Shown: piece after piece, positions 47,201 to 54,385 of the stretch
Layout: each line of letters begins with the position of its first letter
How positions within the stretch are numbered: the first letter of the stretch is position 1
NCBI GenBank assembly: GCA_900109435.1
Contig: FNZT01000003.1
Location: forward strand, 372,001-436,000
Length of the DNA: 64,000 bases
DNA from: Ruminococcus sp. YRD2003
GTDB taxonomy: Bacteria; Bacillota; Clostridia; Oscillospirales; Ruminococcaceae
Direction: 5' to 3'
The notes under the pieces: generated by a model
Seen by the model: only the letters and a program-made list of their open reading frames with translations
Told to the model about the DNA's origin: nothing
The model's database searches: none
Program-made: the position numbers and the translations under genes

Positions 47201-47342
47201 TGCAGATCTGGTAATGCTCGAAGAGTGGCTGATAAGCAAGAGCAAAACTCTCACCTGCTGGCGAAACGGCGACATCTGCAAGGACAACAGGATAGACACA
47301 TTCGACCTTGTTCTGCTCAGAAAACTGCTCATTGAAAAGTGA
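44211..47342 (+). CDS. Giant secreted beta-helix (pectate-lyase-like) protein with CBM6-like module and dockerin
   Basis: A 1043-aa cellulosomal protein; ATG 44211 is chosen for the RBS AAAGGAATTGGGA and signal peptide. Order of domains: right-handed parallel beta-helix (about 55-560; VLYVAENGNDFSGNGSSENP start, VLNNQFKNIG, VIRNNYFENVYGE rungs), as in pectate lyases such as PL9/PL1-type; Calx-beta-like (about 585-690); InlB-type repeat with PGYTFDGW (about 700-780); Big2 (VAGLRLDKESLALNAGDSSQ); CBM6/35-like (EAEDFNDQSG to LFNLNWFSINY); and a C-terminal dockerin (GDVNLDGEVTIADLVMLEEW, NRIDTFDLVLLRKLL). Composition is CCGG-rich, suggesting recent arrival. Exact lyase family is uncertain. Confidence 0.88.
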   Translation: MKKRISGILSLAMVPALLCSYAGIATPANTGFMNTIKAEAAEISGRVLYVAENGNDFSGNGSSENPYRSIKKAAEEATAGTTVLIRPGTYIEDDIRPKESGKVDAMIVFRPEKTSDIGKVIIKHKDVFDGSSVTPQVRAQWLQDTGWKEAEVQHYDNAGIEYSIAGRKNQLTDVFNLFGRDYIWIEGFVFEDYKYARSTIDIMGRGNVVLNNQFKNIGCVYNAPWSWSAQGVYRPDVTIPVAGPDNVIRNNYFENVYGETLCYDNHSQNCIISENTFIGAIGKNAGAGGAESSTLGGRADGNRNNAFAFNYSGGSVNGGTIWLDISVRDFTAVRNVAHNTAYFMFNESECTRNWAYENIVYNKPLDANKRMPVSSEYFMNFPAQRIESGLFSAFWDTGSTWDARWVNNVTYNLKNGISLDRSWNNEVRNNIAYEDENSMYNRNDTVGLLVKETSVNGFHAWHGIDLKGGGSNIFRSNLWYSARKPTYVRYMDPSQPSITVDAFNKQIGSKTELAQDPMFENAAAYDFRLKAGSPAIGSGDNGVDRGAYAVYPKTDVGCNMSLGLTEDVNVSFSALNSSAKPGDVIELELKLSKPASGNMEFEVTPVAGDARVDKDFSFVDDPKVTFRSGDTCKTVRVKILEGYDLDQLLVFRLTPAGSTKLEAVGARDMHLIRIARAEKRVLVLNNVGDSMGTSVVEYHKPGELVTIDAKTRPGYTFDGWQVGIDAMDLTPVSADGTRSTFIMPEYNQRIQAKWKLNGGRVNVAGLRLDKESLALNAGDSSQIKADIFPDNATDKVALFTSSNPLVAAVDSKGNVTGLSEGTAEIIVRTLEPSDKQFTAKCRVTVTGTLAPAGDVIEAEDFNDQSGIDIESCNEGGRDVAYIENGDYIGFKGVNFGRGAESINLRVASNGSSGAVEVHLGSPDGKLIGSMDVSETGGWQSWTTQKCRIDKTTGVNDVYFVFKGGEGYLFNLNWFSINYPYENDSLSGDVNLDGEVTIADLVMLEEWLISKSKTLTCWRNGDICKDNRIDTFDLVLLRKLLIEK

Positions 47343-47356
47343 GAATAAAATAAACA

Positions 47357-47391
47357 GCGTCCGGAAGCATAACACTTCCGGGCGCTTTTTT
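47357..47391 (+). terminator. Terminator of the beta-helix protein gene
   Basis: GCGTCCGGAAG pairs with CTTCCGGGCGC (one G-T pair) around a short loop, then TTTTTT. Confidence 0.9.
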
Positions 47392-47507
47392 CGTGATACA
47401 AGAATATCACGGCTCATAAAACTGAACCGCGAAACAAAGAGTTTTTTCATCTTGCTTCAGGATAGACTCATAGATTCTGTTATGAGATGTTTTTTGCCTG
47501 CTGAACG

Positions 47508-48593
47508 TCATTTTATAGCTGTATTATAAAAATCTAAAAACTGGACAAACAATTCTTCATCTAATCTTGTACTCCATTTTGTGTGATCGAGATTTTCAGT
47601 TATATACTCAGCCTTGTCTTCCTTAAACCGCTCTGTATTCTCTTCAGCTTTGTAATCATAATCAATTGATTCGAGCCATTTGTCAAATCCGGCATTAAAC
47701 TCATCTTTGTATGTGTTATCAGGATCGTTGAATACTTCATTATGCCCTCTGTCCTCAAATCTTATGAAGGTAAAACGTGGATCGCCCTTGTATTCCTCAT
47801 AATACTTATCGTATCCATATTCAATACCTATCACATTATCATCTGCACTATGCAAAACCAGTATTGATGCATCTGTGTTCTCAAAGCCGTCCATCGCAGT
47901 GTCTGAAGCATATTTACCATACTTGAAACGCTCATATATCTTGATAAACGGAGTCATCGCATAGATCACATTTCCAGCCTGAGACTTACCGCCTGATTCA
48001 AACATATCAGATGAACTGTTAAAGCCCGAACACTCGATCACAGCTTTGACCTCGGGGTGGTAGTTCAGAACAGCACATACACTATATCCACCCCAGCTAT
48101 GACCGAAAAGCACGATCGGAAGCTCAGGTATCTCATCATTATCTTCAACAAAGGCGATCGCATGGTCAAGATCGATCACACCCTGCGGAACACCGCCTAC
48201 ACCCTCACCTTCACTTTTATCACAGCCGGTAGCATCGTAGGCAAATACATAATACCCATTTGCTGCAAAAAAATTTGCAACGTCCATATAGGAATTATGT
48301 CCGCCTCCGCCGAATCCATGAGCAATGACTACGATGCCGTGCTGATCGTTACCGGCACTGTATAGATACCCTGCCAGTTTCTGTCCGTTATCAGAGGAAA
48401 AGGAATATTCCCTGCACTCCAGCGAATCGAAATCCTCTGTTCGGAGCATCAGCGGTTCGTAGCTGTCACAGCGAACATTAAAATTCTCATTATACATCAT
48501 CACACAAAACGCCCACCAGCCTATTAGCAATAATACGATAGCACTCAAAAGAACGATAATTGCAACTTTCTTTTTTGATTTTATTCTTTTCAT
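47508..48593 (-). CDS. Membrane-anchored alpha/beta hydrolase
   Basis: A 361-aa protein with an N-terminal membrane anchor (KKVAIIVLLSAIVLLLIGWWAFCVMM) and an alpha/beta-hydrolase fold: oxyanion region VVIAHGFGGGGHNSY, nucleophile Ser in LFGHSWGGYSV, Asp in LHSADDNVIG and His in FEDRGHNEVF. It resembles the YfhR/BAAT-type serine esterases or peptidases found in many Firmicutes. Inside the islet it may act on sugar esters released by the beta-helix enzyme, but no specific substrate can be named. Confidence 0.88.
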   Translation of the reverse strand: MKRIKSKKKVAIIVLLSAIVLLLIGWWAFCVMMYNENFNVRCDSYEPLMLRTEDFDSLECREYSFSSDNGQKLAGYLYSAGNDQHGIVVIAHGFGGGGHNSYMDVANFFAANGYYVFAYDATGCDKSEGEGVGGVPQGVIDLDHAIAFVEDNDEIPELPIVLFGHSWGGYSVCAVLNYHPEVKAVIECSGFNSSSDMFESGGKSQAGNVIYAMTPFIKIYERFKYGKYASDTAMDGFENTDASILVLHSADDNVIGIEYGYDKYYEEYKGDPRFTFIRFEDRGHNEVFNDPDNTYKDEFNAGFDKWLESIDYDYKAEENTERFKEDKAEYITENLDHTKWSTRLDEELFVQFLDFYNTAIK

Positions 48594-48672
48594 CGAAAAT
48601 AAGCTCCTTATACAAACTGAAATACTATCTGTTCAGTAAATACAGTAGATTCTGATTTGGTTTATTGTAAAG

Positions 48673-48696
48673 GCCACAGACTATTGCGTCTGTGGC
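48673..48696 (+). terminator. Orphan hairpin in the 48594-48859 gap
   Basis: GCCACAGAC pairs with GTCTGTGGC and is followed by TTTTATTTT. The loop sequence GACTATTGCGTC is repeated inverted at 48713-48724. No plus-strand gene ends here, so its role is unclear; the remaining gap shows no gene. Confidence 0.45.
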
Positions 48697-48859
48697 TTTT
48701 ATTTTAATTGGCAGACGCAATAGTCCAAAAATGCCTTTTCATACGCTACGATAGTGAAAAGCAGCTATATTACGTTAGCCATTGCCAGACACAAAAGCCT
48801 GACATCCGCGCGAAAGATTGCCTATTGCCTGTGCAGGAAAAGGAACCACGCAAACAAAA

Positions 48860-48881
48860 AATCCCCGATAATTCGGGGATT
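48860..48881 (-). terminator. Terminator of tRNA-Leu
   Basis: AATCCCCGA pairs with TCGGGGATT, followed on the minus strand by a T-run, 5 nt beyond the tRNA 3' end. Confidence 0.88.
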
Positions 48882-48886
48882 CTGAA

Positions 48887-48973
48887 TGGTGCGGATAACA
48901 GGACTTGAACCTGCATGTCCTTGCGAACATATGGACCTGAACCATACGCGTCTGCCAATTCCGCCATATCCGC
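48887..48973 (-). tRNA. tRNA-Leu (CAG anticodon)
   Basis: An 87-nt class II tRNA with encoded CCA. Acceptor stem GCGGATA/TATCCGC, anticodon arm TATGG-TTCAGGT-CCATA giving anticodon CAG, a long variable arm, and T-arm CAGGTTCAAGTCCTG. It has a full promoter and terminator. Its 3' 54 nt are duplicated at 42019-42072 and its 5' 37 nt are nearly duplicated at 52842-52878. Confidence 0.96.
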
Positions 48974-48984
48974 ATTGCTTAAAT

Positions 48985-49013
48985 ATTATACCACAAACAA
49001 GAGAGGTTGTCAA
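48985..49013 (-). promoter_or_regulatory. Promoter of tRNA-Leu
   Basis: Minus-strand TTGACA (49008-49013) and TATAAT (48985-48990), spacer 17, with the -10 box 11 nt before the mature 5' end. Confidence 0.9.
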
Positions 49014-49240
49014 GCATTTTTTTCAACTTTATATTAGGTTTATTTTTTTAATATTATATCATGTTTTTCATATCGCATTTCCAATAGCAATTCAACCAGT
49101 TTTGTATTATAATATTTGTACTCATTCAACAAACTTTTTGATTATTCAAAATAAATCGATACAATACTAAGTCTTTTTTCTCAAAAAAGGTACTAATAAG
49201 TAAAGAAGCAAAACAGAGCTTCTGAAAGGAGGACTCCCCT

Positions 49241-49795
49241 ATGGATAACGGTGAAAGTAGCTACCGCCGTTTTCTTGCGGGCGACAATGAAGGAATGCTT
49301 GAAATCGTATGTGAATATCAAGCTGGATTAATGCTATACCTGAACAGCTTTGTCCAAGATATCCATTTGGCTGAGGATATGACCGAGGACACTTTCTTGG
49401 AATTAATGACAAAACGTCCGAAGTTTTCAAGTAAAAGCACATTCAAAACATGGCTCTTTGCTATCGGGCGCAATATCACTGCAAAACACCTCCGAAAGCA
49501 CTCAAAGCTCAGTGTCGTTCCGCTGGAATCACAGGAATACCTTGCCGTCGAGGACAGTATCGAGGGCAATTACATAAAATCCGAACAAAAACGCCTGGTT
49601 CATCAGGCACTGCACCAACTAAAGGCTGAATACAGGCAGGCACTGTTTCTCAATTACTTTGAAGGATTCACTATTTCTGAAATTGCTCTGATAATGAAGA
49701 AATCTGAAAAGCAGGTCAAAAACTACCTGTATCAAGCTAAACTCGCGTTAAAGTCCGAACTGGAAAGGAGGGGCTTTGAATATGAAGAACCATAA
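49241..49795 (+). CDS. ECF-type sigma factor (group shared with 56495 and 57211)
   Basis: A 184-aa sigma factor beginning MDNGESSYRRFLAGDNEGML. Region 2 includes LAEDMTEDTFLELMTKRP and STFKTWLFAIGRNITAKHL; region 4 includes YRQALFLNYFEGFTISEIALIM and SEKQVKNYLYQAKLALKSEL. The first 20 residues are nearly the same in the 57211 sigma factor and in the 56495 remnant. It overlaps the next gene by 14 nt, as 57211 does. The leader shares AATAAGTAAAGAA (49195-49207) with the 57211 leader at a similar distance from the start. Confidence 0.92.
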   Translation: MDNGESSYRRFLAGDNEGMLEIVCEYQAGLMLYLNSFVQDIHLAEDMTEDTFLELMTKRPKFSSKSTFKTWLFAIGRNITAKHLRKHSKLSVVPLESQEYLAVEDSIEGNYIKSEQKRLVHQALHQLKAEYRQALFLNYFEGFTISEIALIMKKSEKQVKNYLYQAKLALKSELERRGFEYEEP

Positions 49796-50585
49796 TGAAA
49801 TGTACCAGAGCTTGCTTTCCAGATATGATGAGTATCAGGAGAAAAAGAGCAGACACAGGCTGATAGTCAAGCGTACCGTGCCGGTATTAGCCTGTTTTTG
49901 CTTCTCCGTTATTCTCGGATTTGGATTTTGGAAGCATAGGAGCATTAAGCCTCCGACTGCAAGCGTAGCAGTAACGGAAGAAACAACGGCGAGCTGGGCT
50001 TCGATTGAAAGCACACAAACTACCAGCCGCCAAACAGAGCAAAGGAGTACAAATATAGCCGCTGCTACGGGAGCTGCAACAGTAAGCACACAGGTAAACG
50101 TCACAACAAGCGAAGCGGATGTGCAGTATCAGACGCCAACGGAAACAGCTCCGACAGCTGTCGTTACCGAGACGAAGACAGCCGCTACCGAGCCGACGAC
50201 AAGCATTACCACATCTGAGCCGTCGGGACATTCTCTGACGGAGCAGCCGCCCGATGAAGGCGCTACAGAGCCGAGCGAATACATACCATGGGACGAGATG
50301 ACGGTCAATCAGCAGTATATAATGGCGGAGCTCGGCGAGCCGCGCACGTTCTATTCGACTGCCAAAGCGGAGGTCTCGGAGGACGAGGTCGGCGAGTATA
50401 TCGGCAGGGCGTATATGAGCGGCTATGACTGGCTCGGAGAGGTCTACTACCACTGCGAAACGGACGCGTACAGGGTCACGGGAGATGATGACGGAAAAAA
50501 AATAGCGGTAAGGTTTGAAGGCGACGAAAGGTACTATCTGTACACCACGAAAAAAACAAACAGCGAAAAACAGCTTACGGGCTGA
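49782..50585 (+). CDS. Single-pass membrane protein with Thr-rich stalk, putative anti-sigma
   Basis: A 267-aa protein. ATG 49782 is used because GGAGGGG precedes it; it overlaps the sigma gene by 14 nt. A short cytoplasmic region (MKNHNEMYQSLLSRYDEYQ) and membrane helix (TVPVLACFCFSVILGFGFW) are followed by a long Thr/Ala/Glu-rich stalk and a C-terminal domain ending in KKIAVRFEGDERYYLYTTKK. That last motif is shared with the 57749 protein (AVAIRFEGTDLNLIYHNL) and with the fusion remnant at 56495. Role as membrane-bound sigma regulator is inferred. Confidence 0.78.
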   Translation: MKNHNEMYQSLLSRYDEYQEKKSRHRLIVKRTVPVLACFCFSVILGFGFWKHRSIKPPTASVAVTEETTASWASIESTQTTSRQTEQRSTNIAAATGAATVSTQVNVTTSEADVQYQTPTETAPTAVVTETKTAATEPTTSITTSEPSGHSLTEQPPDEGATEPSEYIPWDEMTVNQQYIMAELGEPRTFYSTAKAEVSEDEVGEYIGRAYMSGYDWLGEVYYHCETDAYRVTGDDDGKKIAVRFEGDERYYLYTTKKTNSEKQLTG

Positions 50586-50606
50586 GAATGAAAAGGAGTG
50601 AATACT

Positions 50607-51748
50607 ATGAAAAAAAGAAGATTACTGGCAACTATGACTGCGGCAATGTGCGGTATCTGCGCGGCTTCCGCGCCTAATATGGCGTTTGCGAGCGGTGCGG
50701 AGATTGAGAACAGGGACAAGGTGATAGAGGAGTCGCTTATTCTGCCCGAAGATATAGCATATATCTCGGAAACACTCAGCACCTACCTCTGGGACAAGGA
50801 AACAAACACACCAACAATGGACGCCTTTATCGAGCTGGACAAGGACAAGAAAATAATAGTTGTTGCGGATAATGAGGAAATTCTTGCGAATATAAAGGCG
50901 TTTGTAAAGGAAAAAGCACTTGATGAAAGCCTTATCGGCTACAGGGTGGAAGATTTTGAAGCTATGGTTCCCGACGGATATACGGTTGAAACTCCCGTTA
51001 CAAATGACGAGCTTGAAAAACTCCTTGCAGTATGGAAGTCGCTCAATACATCCCCGAGAAGGCTTTCTCCGATGTTTTACTCTCTGTCACTGCGAAGAAG
51101 AAATACTATGACGAGCTGTACGACTTCCTGTACAAAGACCTCAACAAGGAACACGTCTACTCTGACTACCAGCTCGAGATGTTCGGCAAGATAGATTCGG
51201 GAGAATACTTCCCCGATGCAAACCGCGACGGAGTCATCAAAGATACTCACATACTACTCAGAGCAATCCGTAAATATTGCAAGCGACTACGCAACAGTGA
51301 TTAATATGAAATACCTCGGTGACGTAAACGGTGACCAAAGCTCTATTGGAAATATCTTGCTGAATTCGATACATTTGAAGAATTGACAGAAGGAACTCAG
51401 CTTGAGAAAAACCTCGTTTTGAATGGCATTTACAAAGGATATGATGAACCTGGAGAAGAGCCTATTGGCTATCCATCATATAGTGACTTAGCAGAATTAC
51501 TGAACAGCAAAGAGTCCAAGTGTATCGCCCAAAAGTTCTTTCCTTCTTCTGTCTCGTACATAATCAGAGTAAGAATGCCTGAATTAGATGACGGAATAGG
51601 TATTATTACCGTGATTAAACAGCCCCGGGACGGATATGGATACGTCGCATTTGACGTATTGGGCGTTAAAAGCCTCTATTCGGTAAATAAGGATAAAATA
51701 GACGAATTTATCTGCAAATTCGACGAAAACTATGACCCTACACAATAA
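50607..51748 (+). pseudogene. Decayed secreted dockerin-like protein gene
   Basis: Begins with a good RBS and signal peptide (MKKRRLLATMTAAMCGICAA, cleaved after AFA). The coherent sequence runs in one frame to about codon 145, then shifts near 51030 into the frame that reads VAQYIPEKAFSDVLLSV and contains a dockerin-like loop (DANRDGVIKDTHILLRAI) before a stop at 51302-51304. Another shift near 51340 leads into a further 120-residue stretch ending at 51748. Several frame changes and an internal stop show it is no longer translated whole, unless sequencing errors are present. Confidence 0.7.
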
Positions 51749-51770
51749 AAAACAGAAAGGTGGTATTCTT

Positions 51771-52718
51771 ATGAAAAAAACACGTACACTTGCAGCTATA
51801 ACTGCATTAACAATGCTCATTGGAGCCAATGCCGTGCCGTTCAGAGCGGAGGCTTACAAGTTTGTTTCCGACAACGCCTACACCGCATTTGATTCCGCTG
51901 ACGGGAACGCATACGTAAAGATAAGCTATGAGATTGACCAAGAAAGAGTCAATGCAGAGCGTGACCTCAGAGTTAAGACATATGAGGAAAAGATCGCTGA
52001 GGTATTGGACGGGCTCGACAGTACCAACTACAGAGATGTCCTCTCAAAGCCGAATAAAACAAACATTGGTGTTTGGACATTCGACGAAAGCAAGCCTCCC
52101 TCGGAAACAGAATTCTATATCATAAAAGAAACGATAATCAGCCGCATACGTTACGAAATCAATGACCTAATGCTCAACGAACAGAGAAAGCAGATGGGCG
52201 ATGAGATACTCGCAGAAATAGACGTTGTTCCCGACGATGATACCGCTTATCCAAACTTCGGACAGATATGGTGCAATATGAACAGAGAGCAGCTTGCAAA
52301 GGCTGAAGCCTGTGAAAAGATAAAGATCGTGTCCGTGGCTGAGGACTGGGACGGCTACCTCTATATCGGTACTCCCGAGATACCGAAGGAGCCGTATGTG
52401 AATACTGCGTGCGCTGACGCTGATAAAGCGACTACCACCGACGCGCTGCACACAGCCGCTAACGCCTCTACCACAACAACTGCTGCAGAAACCGAGACCA
52501 CATTGAATACAAGCCTACTCTTTACTAAGTACGGCGATGCAAACCTTGATGACAATGTCACTCTCGCGGACGCAGTAGCGATTCTACAGCATATAGGCTG
52601 CCGCGACAAGTACGCTCTCAAGGAGCAGGGACTCTACAATGCCGACGTTGACGGTGTAAAAGGCGTTACCGCCAACGATGCCCGCGTAATCATGCAGTGG
52701 GACGCAGGAATACGCTGA
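51771..52718 (+). CDS. Secreted dockerin protein of unknown family
   Basis: A 315-aa secreted protein; ATG 51771 follows AAAGGTGG. The signal peptide (about 1-28) precedes an N-terminal domain of about 190 residues with no recognised enzyme motif (RVNAERDLRVKTYEEKIAEVL is helical). A Thr-rich linker leads to a C-terminal dockerin (GDANLDDNVTLADAVAILQ and DVDGVKGVTANDARVIMQ), the same type as the GH26 dockerin. It follows an ECF sigma/membrane-protein pair and a decayed relative, so it is probably the output gene of that cassette. Confidence 0.85.
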   Translation: MKKTRTLAAITALTMLIGANAVPFRAEAYKFVSDNAYTAFDSADGNAYVKISYEIDQERVNAERDLRVKTYEEKIAEVLDGLDSTNYRDVLSKPNKTNIGVWTFDESKPPSETEFYIIKETIISRIRYEINDLMLNEQRKQMGDEILAEIDVVPDDDTAYPNFGQIWCNMNREQLAKAEACEKIKIVSVAEDWDGYLYIGTPEIPKEPYVNTACADADKATTTDALHTAANASTTTTAAETETTLNTSLLFTKYGDANLDDNVTLADAVAILQHIGCRDKYALKEQGLYNADVDGVKGVTANDARVIMQWDAGIR

Positions 52719-52748
52719 ACAAAAGAATTATCCTCCAATATTACCGAA

Positions 52749-52780
52749 ACAGCGGCACTCGTTATGAGTGCCGCTGTTCT
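52749..52780 (+). terminator. Cassette terminator (ACAGCGGCAC type)
   Basis: ACAGCGGCACTC pairs with GAGTGCCGCTGT around GTTAT, then TTCTT. The same hairpin sequence type ends the cassettes at 55416, 57042 and 59951. Confidence 0.88.
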
Positions 52781-52841
52781 TATTATATAAAAAATCGGTC
52801 TCAAACAAGACCGATTACTCTATTCACTATTATAGCGCAAA

Positions 52842-52878
52842 CTGAACCATTCACGTCTGCCAATTCCGCCATATCCGC
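52842..52878 (-). pseudogene. tRNA-Leu 5' half remnant
   Basis: 37 nt matching the 5' part of the intact tRNA-Leu with two differences, ending exactly in the anticodon loop after TTCAG. The 3' half is missing, so no functional tRNA can form. It keeps a promoter at the same distance as in the intact gene. Confidence 0.85.
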
Positions 52879-52889
52879 ATTGCTTAAAT

Positions 52890-52918
52890 ATTTTATCACA
52901 GATGAAATGATTTGTCAA
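52890..52918 (-). promoter_or_regulatory. Promoter of the tRNA-Leu remnant
   Basis: Minus-strand TTGACA (52913-52918) and TAAAAT (52890-52895), spacer 17, 11 nt from the remnant's 5' end as in the intact gene. The rest of 52919-53071 is AT-rich with no clear sigma-gene promoter. Confidence 0.75.
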
Positions 52919-53071
52919 GTATTATTTTCGTGTGGATTATATTAAAATTTTGAAATAGTTGTTCATTCCAAGATCATTGTATACATCTCAGACTTATTAT
53001 GATAAAATATGCATTAGCGTGTTGCACTTTAACCCGACCGAGGGAGTAGATAAAATGAAAGGAGAATACTG

Positions 53072-53641
53072 ATGACGGACAAGGATTACCGTAATGAACT
53101 TGAAAAATCGGAATACAACGCTCAGAAAATGCTTTTTGACGAATACATCAACTATGTTTATGCCATAGTATTCTCACTTCTTCGCGGCGTTGCAGAACGT
53201 GAGGATATAGACGAATGCGTGAGCGATACTTTTTCTGATATTTTTTCGGGTTATGACAAGAATAGTGCTTTTGACGGCGAAATGAAGGGATTTATTGCTA
53301 TTATTGCAAGGAGGAATGCTGCTAATTATTACAAGCGTCTGAGTTCTAAAGGAATTACAAGTCCGTTAGAAGAATTGAATGCTGCTCCTGATACGACTGA
53401 TCTGTCCAGAGAGTTTGAAAAAGCAGAGATAAGAAGACTTCTCATACAAAAGACTCTTGAACTCGGAGAACCTGACAGCACGATAGTTTTTCAGAAGTAT
53501 TTCTGCGGGAGGAATTCAAAAGAAATAGCAAAAATCGTTTCGCTGAAGCCCTCAGCGGTGCGTATGCGCTGTACAAGAGCTGTCAGGAGACTGAAAGAAA
53601 TGCTCTCTGAAGCCGGAATTGGAGAGGAGGATATACAGTGA
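53072..53641 (+). CDS. ECF-type sigma factor (group shared with 19461)
   Basis: A 189-aa sigma factor. Region 2: MLFDEYINYVYAIVFSLLRG, REDIDECVSDTFSDIFSG and IIARRNAANYYKRLSSKG; region 4: STIVFQKYFCGRNSKEIAKI and SAVRMRCTRAVRRLKEML. ATG 53072 follows AAAGGAGAATACTG. It matches the sigma factor at 19461-20027 along its whole length and, like it, overlaps its partner gene by 4 nt (here GTGA). The DNA here is richer in CCGG than the neighbouring cassettes, suggesting separate origin. Confidence 0.93.
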   Translation: MTDKDYRNELEKSEYNAQKMLFDEYINYVYAIVFSLLRGVAEREDIDECVSDTFSDIFSGYDKNSAFDGEMKGFIAIIARRNAANYYKRLSSKGITSPLEELNAAPDTTDLSREFEKAEIRRLLIQKTLELGEPDSTIVFQKYFCGRNSKEIAKIVSLKPSAVRMRCTRAVRRLKEMLSEAGIGEEDIQ

Positions 53642-54372
53642 ACGAAAAGAATTTTTTTGATATCCTCAACCATGCAGATGACAATACTATCGAAGAACTT
53701 GCAGCTGCTGTCGAGTTTACTACTCCTGCTCAAAGAGAGATAATTTTCAACAGAAGCATAAATAAAGCAGAGTCACATAAAACTTCCACCGAAACATACA
53801 ATGGTGGAATAACTGTAAGCGGAACTGAAAAATACAAACCTCATATTATCTCAAGGATAGCCGGTATCGCTGCTGCTCTTATCATTATTTCAGGTGGAGC
53901 ATTCGCTATATATCGCGTAATCAACAATAGCCCGGAAATCATTGAGTCTTCGGTTTCAAGTGATAAAAACACCGATTACAAACACGTGGATATAATCGCT
54001 GCTTGTCAGGAACAGGGAATGTATGTTGAAGCGCCGGAAATGATACCCGCAGGATTTGTCGCAGATATGATCGATGTCAAGCCTTTTATAGTCCAGTTCA
54101 CTTATAGTTACGATGAGAGATTTATGAGCTTTGCATACTTCAAGAATCCTGTATCACCGGATGAGTATAAGGACCTGATATCACAGGGAGATTCAGAAAT
54201 CTCAGAGCATGATACTATTGTCAACGGTCATCAGGCGAAGTGGTTCGAGCAGACCGTGAACGATAACTATGAAGTATCGGTCATCTATGAAAGCAATGGT
54301 ATCATGACTATATTCGGCTTTGAGAACATGGAAGCCGAACAAATAAACAGTATTATTTCAACTATAAAATAA
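53638..54372 (+). CDS. Single-pass membrane protein with DUF4367-like ectodomain, putative anti-sigma
   Basis: A 244-aa protein with GTG start overlapping the sigma stop. The cytoplasmic part ends GGITVSGTEKYKPHIISR, the same motif as in the 17275, 33373 and 34317 proteins, followed by a membrane helix (IAGIAAALIIISGGAFAIYRV). The ectodomain (PEMIPAGFVADMIDVKPF, INGHQAKWFEQT-like strand pattern, ending MEAEQINSIISTIK) has the layout of DUF4367, often found after ECF sigma genes. A dockerin protein gene follows 13 nt downstream. Confidence 0.82.
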   Translation: MNEKNFFDILNHADDNTIEELAAAVEFTTPAQREIIFNRSINKAESHKTSTETYNGGITVSGTEKYKPHIISRIAGIAAALIIISGGAFAIYRVINNSPEIIESSVSSDKNTDYKHVDIIAACQEQGMYVEAPEMIPAGFVADMIDVKPFIVQFTYSYDERFMSFAYFKNPVSPDEYKDLISQGDSEISEHDTIVNGHQAKWFEQTVNDNYEVSVIYESNGIMTIFGFENMEAEQINSIISTIK

Positions 54373-54385
54373 CGGAGGTTTTATT

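Larger units (their letters stand above)
42019..48940. mobile_element. Putative integrated islet at tRNA-Leu, bounded by 54-bp direct repeats
   Basis: The 54 bases at 42019-42072 are identical and in the same orientation as 48887-48940, the 3' part of the intact tRNA-Leu(CAG) from anticodon loop to CCA. This is the classic footprint of integration into a tRNA gene. Between the repeats lie the AraC/LacI-type regulator, the giant beta-helix protein and an alpha/beta hydrolase, whose DNA is rich in CCGG compared with the rest of the window. No integrase gene is present, so the islet is no longer self-mobile. Confidence 0.6.

Noticed and set aside
48770..49013. Three short minus-strand open frames over the tRNA-Leu locus
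   Set aside because: They read through the tRNA gene itself; this is a well-known false gene call produced by tRNA-Leu sequence.
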